Shown: one piece after another, positions 1 through 7,610 of the stretch | Position numbering within the stretch: the first letter of the stretch is position 1 | Layout: each line of letters starts with the position of its first letter | Made by a program: the position numbers and the translations under genes | NCBI RefSeq assembly: GCF_019973775.1 | Contig: NZ_AP025032.1 | Coordinates: forward strand, 4,582,501 to 4,646,500 | DNA: 64,000 bases | Direction: 5' to 3' | Source of the DNA: Aureimonas sp. SA4125 | GTDB lineage: Bacteria > Pseudomonadota > Alphaproteobacteria > Rhizobiales > Rhizobiaceae | Notes under the pieces: generated by a model | Told to the model about the DNA's origin: nothing | The model's input: the letters and a program-made list of their open reading frames with translations, nothing else | The model's database searches: none

Positions 1-435
1 TTACGCCAGCTGGGCGTCGAGGGTGACGCTGATGGCGCCGAGCGCCTTCGAAATGGGGCAGCCGGCCTTCGCCTTTTCGGCGAGTTCCTGGAATGTCGCA
101 TCGTCGATGCCCGGGACCTTGCCCTTCAGGGTGATGGCGCTGGACTTCACCTCGAATCCGCCCTCGACCTGATCGACCGTCACCAGTGCCATCGCTTCCA
201 GCGTCTCCGCCGGCGTGCCGTTCTCGGCGAGGAAGTGCGACAGCTGCATGGCGAAGCAGCCGGCGTGTGCGGCAGCGAGCAGCTCTTCCGGATTGGTGCC
301 GGACTTGCCGCTGTCATCCTCGAATCGCGCCTTGAAGGAATAGCCGTGGTGATCGAGCGCGCCGGACTGCGTGGTGATGTCGCCCTTGCCGTCGCCGAGT
401 GCGCCGTGCCAGACCGCGGTTGCGTGACGTTTCAT
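1..435 (-). CDS. OsmC family peroxiredoxin
   Basis: Complete 144-aa protein of the OsmC/Ohr fold, cytoplasmic thiol peroxidases that reduce organic hydroperoxides. The two family cysteines are visible: Cys60 in AHAGCFAMQL and Cys126 in KAGCPISKAL. The N-terminal half has the short beta-strand region ending in the NPEELLAAAHAGC signature that is characteristic of OsmC rather than Ohr. Length is normal. The gene is transcribed away from xerC and its stop codon is the first triplet of the window, so its downstream neighbour is not visible. The family is clear; the exact substrate (stress-induced OsmC versus a generic OsmC-like protein) cannot be read from sequence. Confidence 0.93.
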   Translation of the reverse strand: MKRHATAVWHGALGDGKGDITTQSGALDHHGYSFKARFEDDSGKSGTNPEELLAAAHAGCFAMQLSHFLAENGTPAETLEAMALVTVDQVEGGFEVKSSAITLKGKVPGIDDATFQELAEKAKAGCPISKALGAISVTLDAQLA

Positions 436-627
436 GGAATTTTCCTATCGCGTTGGATGGATCGCGCCAGTCCGGATTTTTCCCGGACGGTCGTTGCCAG
501 ATCTAGGAATGTTCGCCGCCATTTTAACCCGTCCCACGCAAGGGTGATGAATCCTCGCCATCGAGGCCGGCGGCGCCTATCCTGCGCCATCCCGTTCTGC
601 CCCCGGCGGATTTCTGAGAGGACCTGC

Positions 628-1599
628 ATGTCCGAGACGTTCCTCGTCAATGCCTCGCCCGCGCTGCTGGCGGAAAAGACCGCCTGGCTCAGGGCTCTGG
701 AAGAGGAGCGGCGGTCTGCAGCCAATACGCTCGAGGCCTATGAGCGCGATCTCCGGCAGTTTCTCTCCTTCCTGACGGGCTATCACGGGCGCCCGGCCGA
801 CACCGCCGATCTCAAGGATCTGAGACCGGTGGACCTGCGCGCCTTCCTCGCCGCCCGCCGCCGCGACGGCGCGGGCGCAAAGACGCTGGGGCGCGGGCTT
901 GCCGGCGTGCGCTCCTTCATCCGGCATCTCGAACGCCGGGGCCTTGCCTCGGCCGCCGGCGCCAAGGCGATGCGCGCGCCCAGGCAAGCCAAGAACCTGC
1001 CGCGGCCGCTCAGCGTCACGGATGCGCTGCAGCTCTCCGAAGACGCCGGCGCGCTCGGCACGGAGCCCTGGATCTCGGCCCGCAACGTCGCGGTGCTGAC
1101 GCTCCTCTACGGCTGCGGTCTGCGCATATCCGAGGCGCTGGACCTGCCCGGGAATGCTTTGTCGGATCCGGGCGCCCGCTCGATGCCGGTGACCGGAAAG
1201 GGCGGCAAGGCGCGCCTGGTGCCGCTCTTGCCGGCCGTCCTGGCCGGTGTCGCCGACTATCGCCGTCTCTGCCCGTATGATCTCGTGGCGGGCGAGCCGC
1301 TGTTTCGCGGTCACCGCGGCGGGCCGCTAAGGCCGCAGATCATCCAGCGCGAGATGCAGAAGCTGCGCGGCGCGCTCGGCCTGCCGGACACCGCGACGCC
1401 GCACGCGCTGCGCCATTCCTTCGCCACCCATCTCCTTGCCGCGGGCGGCGATCTCAGAACGATCCAGGATCTTCTCGGCCACGCCTCGCTGTCGACGACG
1501 CAGAATTATACCGCCGTCGACCAGAACCGGCTGATGACGATCTATGAGAGCGCCCATCCGCGCGCGCGGCGGCGGCCGTCTGACGCTCCAGCGTCCTGA
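628..1599 (+). CDS. xerC: Tyrosine recombinase XerC
   Basis: 323-aa site-specific tyrosine recombinase that with XerD resolves chromosome dimers at dif. An N-terminal SAM-like core-binding domain (about residues 10-110) is followed by the catalytic domain with all family residues: Arg166 in GLRISEAL, Lys191 in GKGGKAR, His259 and Arg262 in HALRHSFATHLL, His285 in LGHASLSTTQ and the nucleophile Tyr294. The ATG at 628 is preceded by GAGAGG and gives the usual XerC N-terminus; the open frame runs further upstream but that part overlaps osmC and reads as noise. XerC was chosen over XerD from length and overall resemblance; this assignment is less certain than the family. Confidence 0.88.
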   Translation: MSETFLVNASPALLAEKTAWLRALEEERRSAANTLEAYERDLRQFLSFLTGYHGRPADTADLKDLRPVDLRAFLAARRRDGAGAKTLGRGLAGVRSFIRHLERRGLASAAGAKAMRAPRQAKNLPRPLSVTDALQLSEDAGALGTEPWISARNVAVLTLLYGCGLRISEALDLPGNALSDPGARSMPVTGKGGKARLVPLLPAVLAGVADYRRLCPYDLVAGEPLFRGHRGGPLRPQIIQREMQKLRGALGLPDTATPHALRHSFATHLLAAGGDLRTIQDLLGHASLSTTQNYTAVDQNRLMTIYESAHPRARRRPSDAPAS

Positions 1600-1724
1600 A
1601 TCTGGCCTGACGCGGGCCCGAACGACAATCGACGTCTTCCCGGCGCCGGCCTTTCTTCGTCCGGTGCGAGTGGCGCTGCCTGTCGCGCCGGACCATCTCG
1701 TCCTGCGCCGCACAACCGTTTTCG

Positions 1725-1752
1725 CTTGATCGGACTGCCGGGCTTTGATATC
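1725..1752 (+). promoter_or_regulatory. Candidate promoter of the peptide/radical SAM pair
   Basis: CTTGAT (1725-1730) and GATATC (1747-1752) are separated by 16 bp, close to the alphaproteobacterial sigma-70 pattern (-35 CTTGAC). A start near 1759 would give a 5' leader of about 30 nt before the ATG at 1788. No experimental support; it is the best match in the 188-bp gap between xerC and the peptide gene, which otherwise holds nothing recognisable. Confidence 0.4.
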
Positions 1753-1787
1753 AACTTCTAGATGTATTTCACAACCTGGAGGATGGA

Positions 1788-2072
1788 ATGGCAACCAAGA
1801 TCACCACAGACGACGTCCGGGTCGAAGCCGACAGGATCGTCGTGCATGGCGCCGGCGGCAAGGCGCTGGCCAACAGCCTCGTCAAGAAGAACGCGGTGGC
1901 TCTCGCCGAAATGGCCGAGAAACTCGGCTTCGTGCATCCAGAAGACATTTCCATCGAGTCCGACGGCTCCGTCGAGATCCGGGGCCAGGGCGTGGTCGAC
2001 CGGGTGAAAAGCCTGTCTCGCGACGCCGGCGGAGGCTCGAGCCTCTGGGACACCAACTGCGGCTGCAAGTAG
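1788..2072 (+). CDS. Putative RiPP precursor peptide, C-terminal Cys-Gly-Cys-Lys
   Basis: 94-aa protein with a strong ribosome binding site (GGAGG, 1778-1782) six bases before its ATG. Residues 1-78 form a hydrophilic, regularly patterned leader-like segment. A glycine-rich hinge (GGG, 81-83) then leads to a short tail, SSLWDTNCGCK (84-94), that contains both cysteines (Cys91, Cys93) and the only tryptophan (Trp87). The radical SAM gene starts 31 bp downstream, so the two are probably co-transcribed. A small protein whose cysteines sit only at the extreme C-terminus, next to a peptide-maturase-like radical SAM enzyme, is the normal layout of a RiPP precursor. That function is inferred: I do not recognise the peptide family. 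Alternatives are a thioether (sactipeptide/ranthipeptide) or a Trp-based cyclophane product, or a small redox or metal-binding protein. Confidence 0.7.
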   Translation: MATKITTDDVRVEADRIVVHGAGGKALANSLVKKNAVALAEMAEKLGFVHPEDISIESDGSVEIRGQGVVDRVKSLSRDAGGGSSLWDTNCGCK

Positions 2073-2103
2073 CAGGCGCAACCCACGGGAGCGGAGCCGG
2101 GCA

Positions 2104-3114
2104 ATGGCGAGCGTCCTTGACCATGAGCGGGCCCGCGGCCTGGCCGCGGACCGTCTCGACCTGATCCTGATGCCGACCGAGAAATGCAACTTCCGGTGCG
2201 TCTACTGTTACGAGGATTTCGTCCTCGGCCGCATGGCCGAAGCGACGATCACGGGCATCACAAGGCTTCTGGCCCAACGCCTGCCAAAACTGCGCTCGCT
2301 CAACATCGGCTGGTTCGGCGGCGAACCGACGCTGGCGCTCGACATCGTCGAGCGCGTGAACGATTTCATCCTTGCCCATCGCCCGCCGGGCCTTGCCTTC
2401 ACGTCGGCCATGTCGACGAACGGCTTCAGGCTGGACGGGCGGACCCTTCGCCGCCTCGTCGACCGCGAGATCCGGCTGTTCCAGATCTCGCTCGACGGAG
2501 ACCGGCAGGAACATGACGCGACACGGCGGCGCAAGGGTGGCGGCGGGTCCTTCGACGTCATCCTCGGTCACGTCGAGGCGGCGCTGCGCACCGATCTCGA
2601 CTTCCGCCTCGCCCTGCGCCTGCACGCCCGCGCCTCCAATCTGGAATCGCTCGCCCGGCTGATCGACCGACTCGCCGCGCTCTCTCCACCGAGCGGACGG
2701 ATCTCGCTTTACATCAAGGCGATCGAGCGCCTGGGCGGGCCCGCCGATGGCGGGTTGGACTTCATCGACAACAAGGCCGTTCTTGCCCCGCTGGAGGACA
2801 GGATCCGCCAGGCCGGGCTGGAAGAGGAACGGGCCCGGCCGATCGCCTGCTACGCCGCGCTGCCCAATTCCCTGGTGGTGCGGGCCGACGGCCGGATCGC
2901 CAAATGTACCGTGGCCTTCGACGATCCGCGCAACACCGTCGGCACACTGCGCGAGGATGGAACCCTCGCAATCGATCACGAACGGTTCCGGCCGTGGGTT
3001 CGCGGCATCCTTTCCGGCGAGGCTGCCAGCATGGGATGCCCGCTCTATGGCCTCCCCGGTCCAAAGACAGCAGAAGCCGGAACGGCAGCGTCCGCCGCGA
3101 CATCGGCGCTCTAG
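2104..3114 (+). CDS. Radical SAM peptide-maturase-like enzyme
   Basis: 336-aa radical SAM protein. The 4Fe-4S site Cys28-x3-Cys32-x2-Cys35 lies in TEKCNFRCVYCYEDF, with the CYE continuation seen in SPASM-type peptide-modifying enzymes. GGE (72-74) and STNGF (104-108) are further radical SAM core motifs. The C-terminal part carries only three cysteines: Cys249 and Cys268 flanking a VRADGRIAKC segment like the first half of a SPASM/Twitch domain, and Cys312 in MGCPLYG. The remaining cysteines of a full SPASM domain are missing. The protein ends in a low-complexity Ala/Thr tail, and its TAG lies at the edge of a dispersed repeat. Location right after the peptide gene suggests that peptide is the substrate. 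Family certain, substrate inferred. Confidence 0.85.
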   Translation: MASVLDHERARGLAADRLDLILMPTEKCNFRCVYCYEDFVLGRMAEATITGITRLLAQRLPKLRSLNIGWFGGEPTLALDIVERVNDFILAHRPPGLAFTSAMSTNGFRLDGRTLRRLVDREIRLFQISLDGDRQEHDATRRRKGGGGSFDVILGHVEAALRTDLDFRLALRLHARASNLESLARLIDRLAALSPPSGRISLYIKAIERLGGPADGGLDFIDNKAVLAPLEDRIRQAGLEEERARPIACYAALPNSLVVRADGRIAKCTVAFDDPRNTVGTLREDGTLAIDHERFRPWVRGILSGEAASMGCPLYGLPGPKTAEAGTAASAATSAL

Positions 3115-3214
3115 CGTTTCGGGCGATTTTCCGGGACCGCGCGAAACGCCGGCTTTTAAGTTGCCGCGCCGGATACGGCGAAAACCGGTTCCCACTTTTT
3201 CGCCCGGCGCTCTA
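3105..3214. repeat. Dispersed rhizobial-type intergenic repeat, copy 1
   Basis: About 110 bp between the radical SAM gene and the TraB-family gene. It contains GAAAACCGGTTCCCACTTTT and ends in CGCCCGGCGCTCTAG. The same layout (a GGGCGATTT start, the core TTGCCGCGCCGGAT, then a CGGTTCC-like palindrome and a TTTTTCGCCCGGCGCT end) recurs at about 29754-29861. The AACCGGTTCCCACTTTT core is typical of short interspersed repeats scattered between genes in Rhizobiales. Both ends of this copy read GGCGCTCTAG, and the left one supplies the radical SAM stop codon. Confidence 0.75.
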
Positions 3215-3379
3215 GATGTGAGCGGGTTGCGGCGGCGGTCTCCGGGGACGGCCCGTCCCCGGAGCCGGGGCAGGTGCACCGCGGGGCGCTGGGCCGGATG
3301 GCAACGCCCGAGGACTGCCCTCGCTTGACCCGCGGCATCGGCCCGGCTTTTGTTGCCGCCAGCGGCCGGGCCGGCCGCG

Positions 3380-4492
3380 ATGTCCATCCGGCAGGTGGAG
3401 ACGAGCGGAGTTTTCCAGATTTCCAGTTCCTTCAAACCGCTGCTTCGTTGGGTCTTTCCTTTCGTCTCGGCGCTTGTTCTTTCCGCCGGGGGCGCCACGG
3501 CCCTCGCGAAAACCCAAGGCGACGTCCCGGCGACGCCGGCAATCGACGGAAATGTCTCGGCGGCGACCCCGTGTCGTGGCCGCGATCTGATCCCCGAACT
3601 CGTTCGCAGCGGCCGTTACGCGGCGATGGAGGAAGCCGCCGCGGGCATCGCGAATGGCCGCGGCAAGCTCTACCGGATCGAGCACGAGGGCATCGCCGCA
3701 TCGACGCTTTTCGGCACCATGCATCTCAGCGACAAGCGGCTGGCCCCCGGGCCACGAGCCAGGGCTGAGTTCCGCGCGGCCGAGACGCTGGTGATCGAGA
3801 CCACCGAGAGCCTCGACCCGGCTGCGACCACGGCCGCACTCCTGGCGCGGCCGGACCTCCTCTATCTGCCGCAAGGCCAGACGATGGGCGACCGCCTGAC
3901 CGCGCCGCAGGCCGCTGCCGTGGCGGAGGGTCTGGAACGGCGGGGAGTCCCGCCGGCCTCGGTCGAGACGTTGCAGCCGTGGTTTCTCGCCGTCAGCCTG
4001 ATGCTGCCGGCCTGCGAAACCCAACGCCTGGCACGTCGCGAGCGCCCTCTCGACCTCGCGCTCGCAGCCCTCGCCAAGGCAGAGGGAAAGCCGGTTCTCG
4101 GCCTCGAAAGCGGCGCCGAGCAACTCGAGGCGCTGGCGTCGATGTCGATGGACCTGCAGGTTTCGAGCCTTCTGTCGACGCTGGCCCTCGGCGACCGTCT
4201 GCCCGATCTGTTCGAGACGATGACGCTTCTCTATCTCGGTGGCCGCATCGCGCTGATTGCGCCGCTGGCGGAGGCCATACTGCCGCCGGACAGCACCGCA
4301 GCGGCCCGCGACGCCGCCGCCTTCGAGAAACGCCTTGTGACCGATCGCAACCACCTGATGGCCGAGCGGCTGGAGCCGCTGCTGCAACGGGGCGGCGCCT
4401 TTGTCGCCGTCGGCGCCCTGCATCTTCCCGGCGACGAAGGCCTCGTCGCCCTGCTCCGGGCAAAGGGGTATCGTCTCACGCGACTCGACTGA
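3380..4492 (+). CDS. TraB/GumN family protein
   Basis: 370-aa protein from the ATG at 3380 (an in-frame start also exists at 3350). Residues about 20-42 form a hydrophobic signal or anchor segment, so the protein is probably periplasmic or membrane-tethered. The mature part is a TraB/PrgY/GumN domain: GTMHLSD near its start and VGALHLPGDEGL near its end are the two paired Gly-x-x-His motifs of the family, which also includes the TIKI metalloproteases. Bacterial GumN proteins have no firm biochemical role. It lies 265 bp after the radical SAM gene, with a repeat in between, so membership of the same operon is uncertain. Confidence 0.82.
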   Translation: MSIRQVETSGVFQISSSFKPLLRWVFPFVSALVLSAGGATALAKTQGDVPATPAIDGNVSAATPCRGRDLIPELVRSGRYAAMEEAAAGIANGRGKLYRIEHEGIAASTLFGTMHLSDKRLAPGPRARAEFRAAETLVIETTESLDPAATTAALLARPDLLYLPQGQTMGDRLTAPQAAAVAEGLERRGVPPASVETLQPWFLAVSLMLPACETQRLARRERPLDLALAALAKAEGKPVLGLESGAEQLEALASMSMDLQVSSLLSTLALGDRLPDLFETMTLLYLGGRIALIAPLAEAILPPDSTAAARDAAAFEKRLVTDRNHLMAERLEPLLQRGGAFVAVGALHLPGDEGLVALLRAKGYRLTRLD

Positions 4493-4583
4493 CGTCACCA
4501 AGGCTCGCTCGTCATGACGGAGGGTCGGACCGCGGCGGTTCGCGCAGTCCTTGCAACTGCACCACAACGTGAAGTGCCTGCGA

Positions 4584-4612
4584 CTTGCGCATCTAAGCCG
4601 TCAGTTCATATT
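4584..4612 (+). promoter_or_regulatory. Candidate promoter of the small secreted peptide
   Basis: CTTGCG (4584-4589) and CATATT (4607-4612) with a 17-bp spacer, upstream of the 45-aa secreted peptide. It lies in the 155-bp gap after the TraB/GumN gene. Prediction from consensus only. Confidence 0.4.
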
Positions 4613-4647
4613 CTCGGCAGTGCCCAACCATGGAAGGACCAGACGAC

Positions 4648-4785
4648 ATGAAGAAGATTTCTGCCGCCGTCCTCACTCTCGGTCTCGTGAGCTTCGCCAC
4701 TTCGGCATTTGCCTATCCCTGCTCGCAGAAGATCGTGGCTGAGACGCCGCCTGTCGTGACCACGCAGACCGTCGACGAGAGCTGA
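4648..4785 (+). CDS. Small secreted peptide, unknown function
   Basis: 45-aa ORF starting MKKISAAVLTLGLVSFATSA, with an AAGGA ribosome binding site (4634-4638). Residues 1-22 are a textbook Sec signal peptide (Lys-Lys, hydrophobic core, AFA cleavage motif), leaving a mature peptide of about 23 residues that begins YPC and contains a single cysteine. It has its own candidate promoter upstream and is followed at once by a strong hairpin terminator, so it looks like a single-gene transcription unit. I do not recognise the family. The single Cys near the mature N-terminus is not in a lipobox context. Function unknown; could act in the periplasm as a small stress or envelope peptide. Confidence 0.6.
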   Translation: MKKISAAVLTLGLVSFATSAFAYPCSQKIVAETPPVVTTQTVDES

Positions 4786-4818
4786 TCTGCAACGACCGAC
4801 CCTGTCCTCCAGACAGGC

Positions 4819-4862
4819 AAAGGCCCGGATCCTGCGAAGGCAGGCCCGGGCCTTTGTCGTTT
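4819..4862. terminator. Bidirectional hairpin terminator
   Basis: AAAGGCCCGG (4819-4828) pairs perfectly with CCGGGCCTTT (4846-4855) across a 17-nt loop that can itself pair partly. It lies between the secreted-peptide gene and the end of lpdA, which converge, so it probably ends both transcripts, including the long TCA operon. Confidence 0.75.
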
Positions 4863-4891
4863 CGTGAGCCGCCGGCGCGGCCCGTATTTTC

Positions 4892-6310
4892 TCAGGCGTG
4901 GATCGGCTTGCCGGAGAAGGCAGCGAACGCCGCTTCGCGCACCGCTTCCGACAATGTCGGATGGGCGTGGCTGGTGCGGGCGAGATCCTCGGCCGAGCCA
5001 CCGAACTCCATCAGGATGGCCGCTTCGTGCACGAGATCGCCGGCATTGTGTCCGAGGATATGGACGCCCAGCACCCGGTCGGTGTCCTTGTCGGCCAGGA
5101 TTTTCACGAACCCGTCGGTGGCCAGCATGGCGCGGGCCCTCCCATTGGCGGTGAAGGGAAATTTGCCGACCTTGTAGGCGACGCCATCGGCCTTCAGTTC
5201 CTCCTCCGTCCGGCCGATCGAGGCGACCTCCGGCGCGGTGTAGACGACCGCGGGAATGACGCCGTAGTTCACATGCCCGGCCTGGCCGGCAAGGATTTCG
5301 GCCAGCGCGACACCCTCGTCCTCCGCCTTGTGCGCCAGCATCTGCCCCCGCACCGCGTCGCCGATGGCATAAATGCCCGGAACGTTCGTCTGGAAATGCG
5401 CGTCGATCTCGATCCGGCCGGCGCGGTCCGTCGCGATTCCGAGTTCCTCGAGGCCGAGCCCCGCGGTAAAGGGGCGGCGTCCGGTGGCGACGAGGACGAC
5501 ATCGGCGTCGATCGCCTCCGCCGCGCCGCCGGCGACCGGCTCGAAGGTCACAGAGGCCCCCTCGCCCTTGCGCTCGACGCCCGTGACCTTGGCATTGAGC
5601 TTCACCTCGATACCCTGCTTGGCGATGAGCTTCTGGAACTGGGCGGAGACTTCGCCGTCCATGCTGCCGAGCAGCTTTCCGAGATATTCGATGACGGTCA
5701 CCTTCGCGCCGAGGCGCGACCAGACCGAGCCGAGTTCGACGCCGATGACGCCGCCGCCGACGACGACCATGGTCTTCGGCACCTTGGGGAGAGCGATGGC
5801 GTTGTCGGAGGAGACGATCACCTGGCCGTCGAAGGCGACGTCGACGCCGGGAATGCCGGCGACTTCCGAGCCCGTGGCGATGCAGATCGCCTTGGCCGAG
5901 AGCGTCTCGGTCGAGCCGTCCGCCTTGGCGACCTCGACCGAGCCGGCCGCCTTGATCGAGCCGGTGCCGGTGATGCCGGTGATCTTGTTCTTCTTGAACA
6001 GGAAGGCGATGCCGTCGACATTGGCCTTCACCGTCTTGTCCTTGTGCTCCAGCATTTTTGCCAGATCCAGCGTCGGCGACACCTGGATCCCGAGCTCGCC
6101 GAAGGAATGGCCGGCCTCGGCGAACATTTCCGAAGCGTGCAGCAGCGCCTTCGACGGGATGCAGCCGACATTCAGGCAGGTGCCGCCATAGGTCGCGCGT
6201 TTTTCGACGACCGCCACCTTCAGGCCGAGTTGCGCCGCCTTGATCGCCGCGACATAGCCGCCGGGGCCGGAGCCGATGACGACGAGATCGTAGAGGGTGC
6301 TGTCAGCCAT
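4892..6310 (-). CDS. lpdA: Dihydrolipoyl dehydrogenase (E3)
   Basis: 472-aa FAD enzyme that reoxidises dihydrolipoamide with NAD+ as the E3 component of 2-oxoacid dehydrogenase complexes. FAD-binding GSGPGG is at residues 13-18. The redox-active disulfide is Cys45/Cys50 in GGTCLNVGCIPSK, and the C-terminal catalytic dyad His450/Glu455 is in HPTLSE. Length is standard. It is the last gene of the mdh-suc operon, so it most likely serves the 2-oxoglutarate dehydrogenase complex encoded by sucA and odhB upstream, although it may be shared with other complexes. A hairpin terminator follows. Confidence 0.97.
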   Translation of the reverse strand: MADSTLYDLVVIGSGPGGYVAAIKAAQLGLKVAVVEKRATYGGTCLNVGCIPSKALLHASEMFAEAGHSFGELGIQVSPTLDLAKMLEHKDKTVKANVDGIAFLFKKNKITGITGTGSIKAAGSVEVAKADGSTETLSAKAICIATGSEVAGIPGVDVAFDGQVIVSSDNAIALPKVPKTMVVVGGGVIGVELGSVWSRLGAKVTVIEYLGKLLGSMDGEVSAQFQKLIAKQGIEVKLNAKVTGVERKGEGASVTFEPVAGGAAEAIDADVVLVATGRRPFTAGLGLEELGIATDRAGRIEIDAHFQTNVPGIYAIGDAVRGQMLAHKAEDEGVALAEILAGQAGHVNYGVIPAVVYTAPEVASIGRTEEELKADGVAYKVGKFPFTANGRARAMLATDGFVKILADKDTDRVLGVHILGHNAGDLVHEAAILMEFGGSAEDLARTSHAHPTLSEAVREAAFAAFSGKPIHA

Positions 6311-6357
6311 TGATGTTCTCTTGATTTGCCGGACTTGTTGAAGCGGATGTGGGGATT

Positions 6358-6759
6358 TCAGAGCAGCTGCGAAAGGACGAGGACGATGCCGATCGCCGAT
6401 GCGATCCAGGCGAGGCTTCGGATATAGGGGATGCCCGCGAGGTACAGCGGGATGTAGGCGAGGCGAGCCAGCAGCCAGAGCCAGACGCCGGCCTCCGACC
6501 AGCCGCCGGTGCGGCCGGAAACGACGACGACGAGAACCGCCGCGACGAAGGCCGGATAGGTTTCCCTGAAATTTGCCAGCGCACGTTCCGCGCGGGCGGC
6601 CAGAGGCTTCAGGGGCGGCATCTCGCCATCGCGCGGGCCGGCATTCCAGGCAGAGCCCCGCTCGCGCGTCGCCAGCATGCCCTGCAGCGAAATGTGGACA
6701 AAGAGGAGCAGGACGGAGAGCGCGAGGATCGTCAGTTCGATCGGGAGCGGCGTGGTCAT
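6358..6759 (-). CDS. MAPEG family membrane protein
   Basis: 133-aa integral membrane protein with about four hydrophobic helices (residues 8-28, 66-82, 91-107, 113-131). The RAERALANFRETYPAF stretch (about 56-71) matches the conserved Arg/Glu/Asn signature of the MAPEG family (membrane-associated proteins in eicosanoid and glutathione metabolism). A clear ribosome binding site (GAAGGACA) precedes the ATG. It is 48 bp upstream of lpdA in the same orientation, and I believe a MAPEG gene in this position is common in Rhizobiales suc operons. Substrate unknown; bacterial members are mostly uncharacterised. Confidence 0.85.
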   Translation of the reverse strand: MTTPLPIELTILALSVLLLFVHISLQGMLATRERGSAWNAGPRDGEMPPLKPLAARAERALANFRETYPAFVAAVLVVVVSGRTGGWSEAGVWLWLLARLAYIPLYLAGIPYIRSLAWIASAIGIVLVLSQLL

Positions 6760-6847
6760 TGTCTGTCCTTCGATTGAGGCTCAGCCGGCAGACCGGTCGC
6801 CGCCGCGGTCACGCTCGGATAGATCCGGGCGCATGCCCCGGCGCGCC

Positions 6848-7603
6848 TCACGGCAGGATCGCGCGGCCGCCGGACACGTCGAGAATCGCCCCGGTGGAGT
6901 AGCTGGCCTCGGGCGAGGCGAGCCAGAGGATCGCCTTGGCCACTTCGTCGGCGGTGCCGGGACGCTTCATCGGCAGGTTCGGCGTCATCTCGGACACGCG
7001 GCCGGGCGTGCCGCCGGAGACATGGATGTCGGTCTCGATGATGCCCGGACGCACGGCCGTGACCCGGATGCCTTCGAGGGCCACTTCCTTGGCGAGGCCG
7101 ACGGTGAAGGTGTCGATTGCGCCCTTCGAAGCGGCGTAGTCGACGAACTGGCCGGGACCGCCGAGCTTGGCCGCGGCCGAGGTGAGGTTGACGATCGCGC
7201 CCCCGGCGCCGCCTTTCGACACGGCCATACGCTTGATCGCCTCGCGCGCGCACAGAAAGCTGCCGATGACGTTGATCCGGAACATGCGCTCCAGCCGCTC
7301 GGCGCTCATCTCGGCGACGGATGACGGCAGGTCGACGACGCCGGCATTGTTGACGAGGACGGCGAGGGTTCCGAGCCTGTCGGCGGCGGCGAAGATCGCC
7401 AGGATGTCCGCCTCGACCCCGACATCGCCGGCAACGGCGACGGCGCGGCCGCCGGACGCTTCGATCTCGCCGACGACGGCGGCGGCCGCGGCCGAATTGG
7501 CGGCATAGTTGACCACGACGGCGTATCCCGCGCTTGCAGCAAGCTTCGCGGTAGCAGCGCCGATGCCCCGGCTGCCGCCGGTGATGATCATGACTTGTGA
7601 CAT
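6848..7603 (-). CDS. SDR family NAD(P)-dependent oxidoreductase
   Basis: 251-aa classical short-chain dehydrogenase/reductase. The Rossmann cofactor motif GGSRGIG is at about residues 9-15, NNAG follows in LVNNAG, a catalytic Ser lies in VNLTSAA, and the Tyr-x3-Lys pair is in DYAASKGA. An Asn-Tyr after the second strand (VVVNYAAN) is typical of NADP-preferring members. Length is standard. It starts only 7 bp after the stop of the pentapeptide-repeat gene and has no obvious ribosome binding site of its own, suggesting coupled translation. Substrate cannot be inferred. Confidence 0.9.
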   Translation of the reverse strand: MSQVMIITGGSRGIGAATAKLAASAGYAVVVNYAANSAAAAAVVGEIEASGGRAVAVAGDVGVEADILAIFAAADRLGTLAVLVNNAGVVDLPSSVAEMSAERLERMFRINVIGSFLCAREAIKRMAVSKGGAGGAIVNLTSAAAKLGGPGQFVDYAASKGAIDTFTVGLAKEVALEGIRVTAVRPGIIETDIHVSGGTPGRVSEMTPNLPMKRPGTADEVAKAILWLASPEASYSTGAILDVSGGRAILP

Positions 7604-7610
7604 TGACTAC

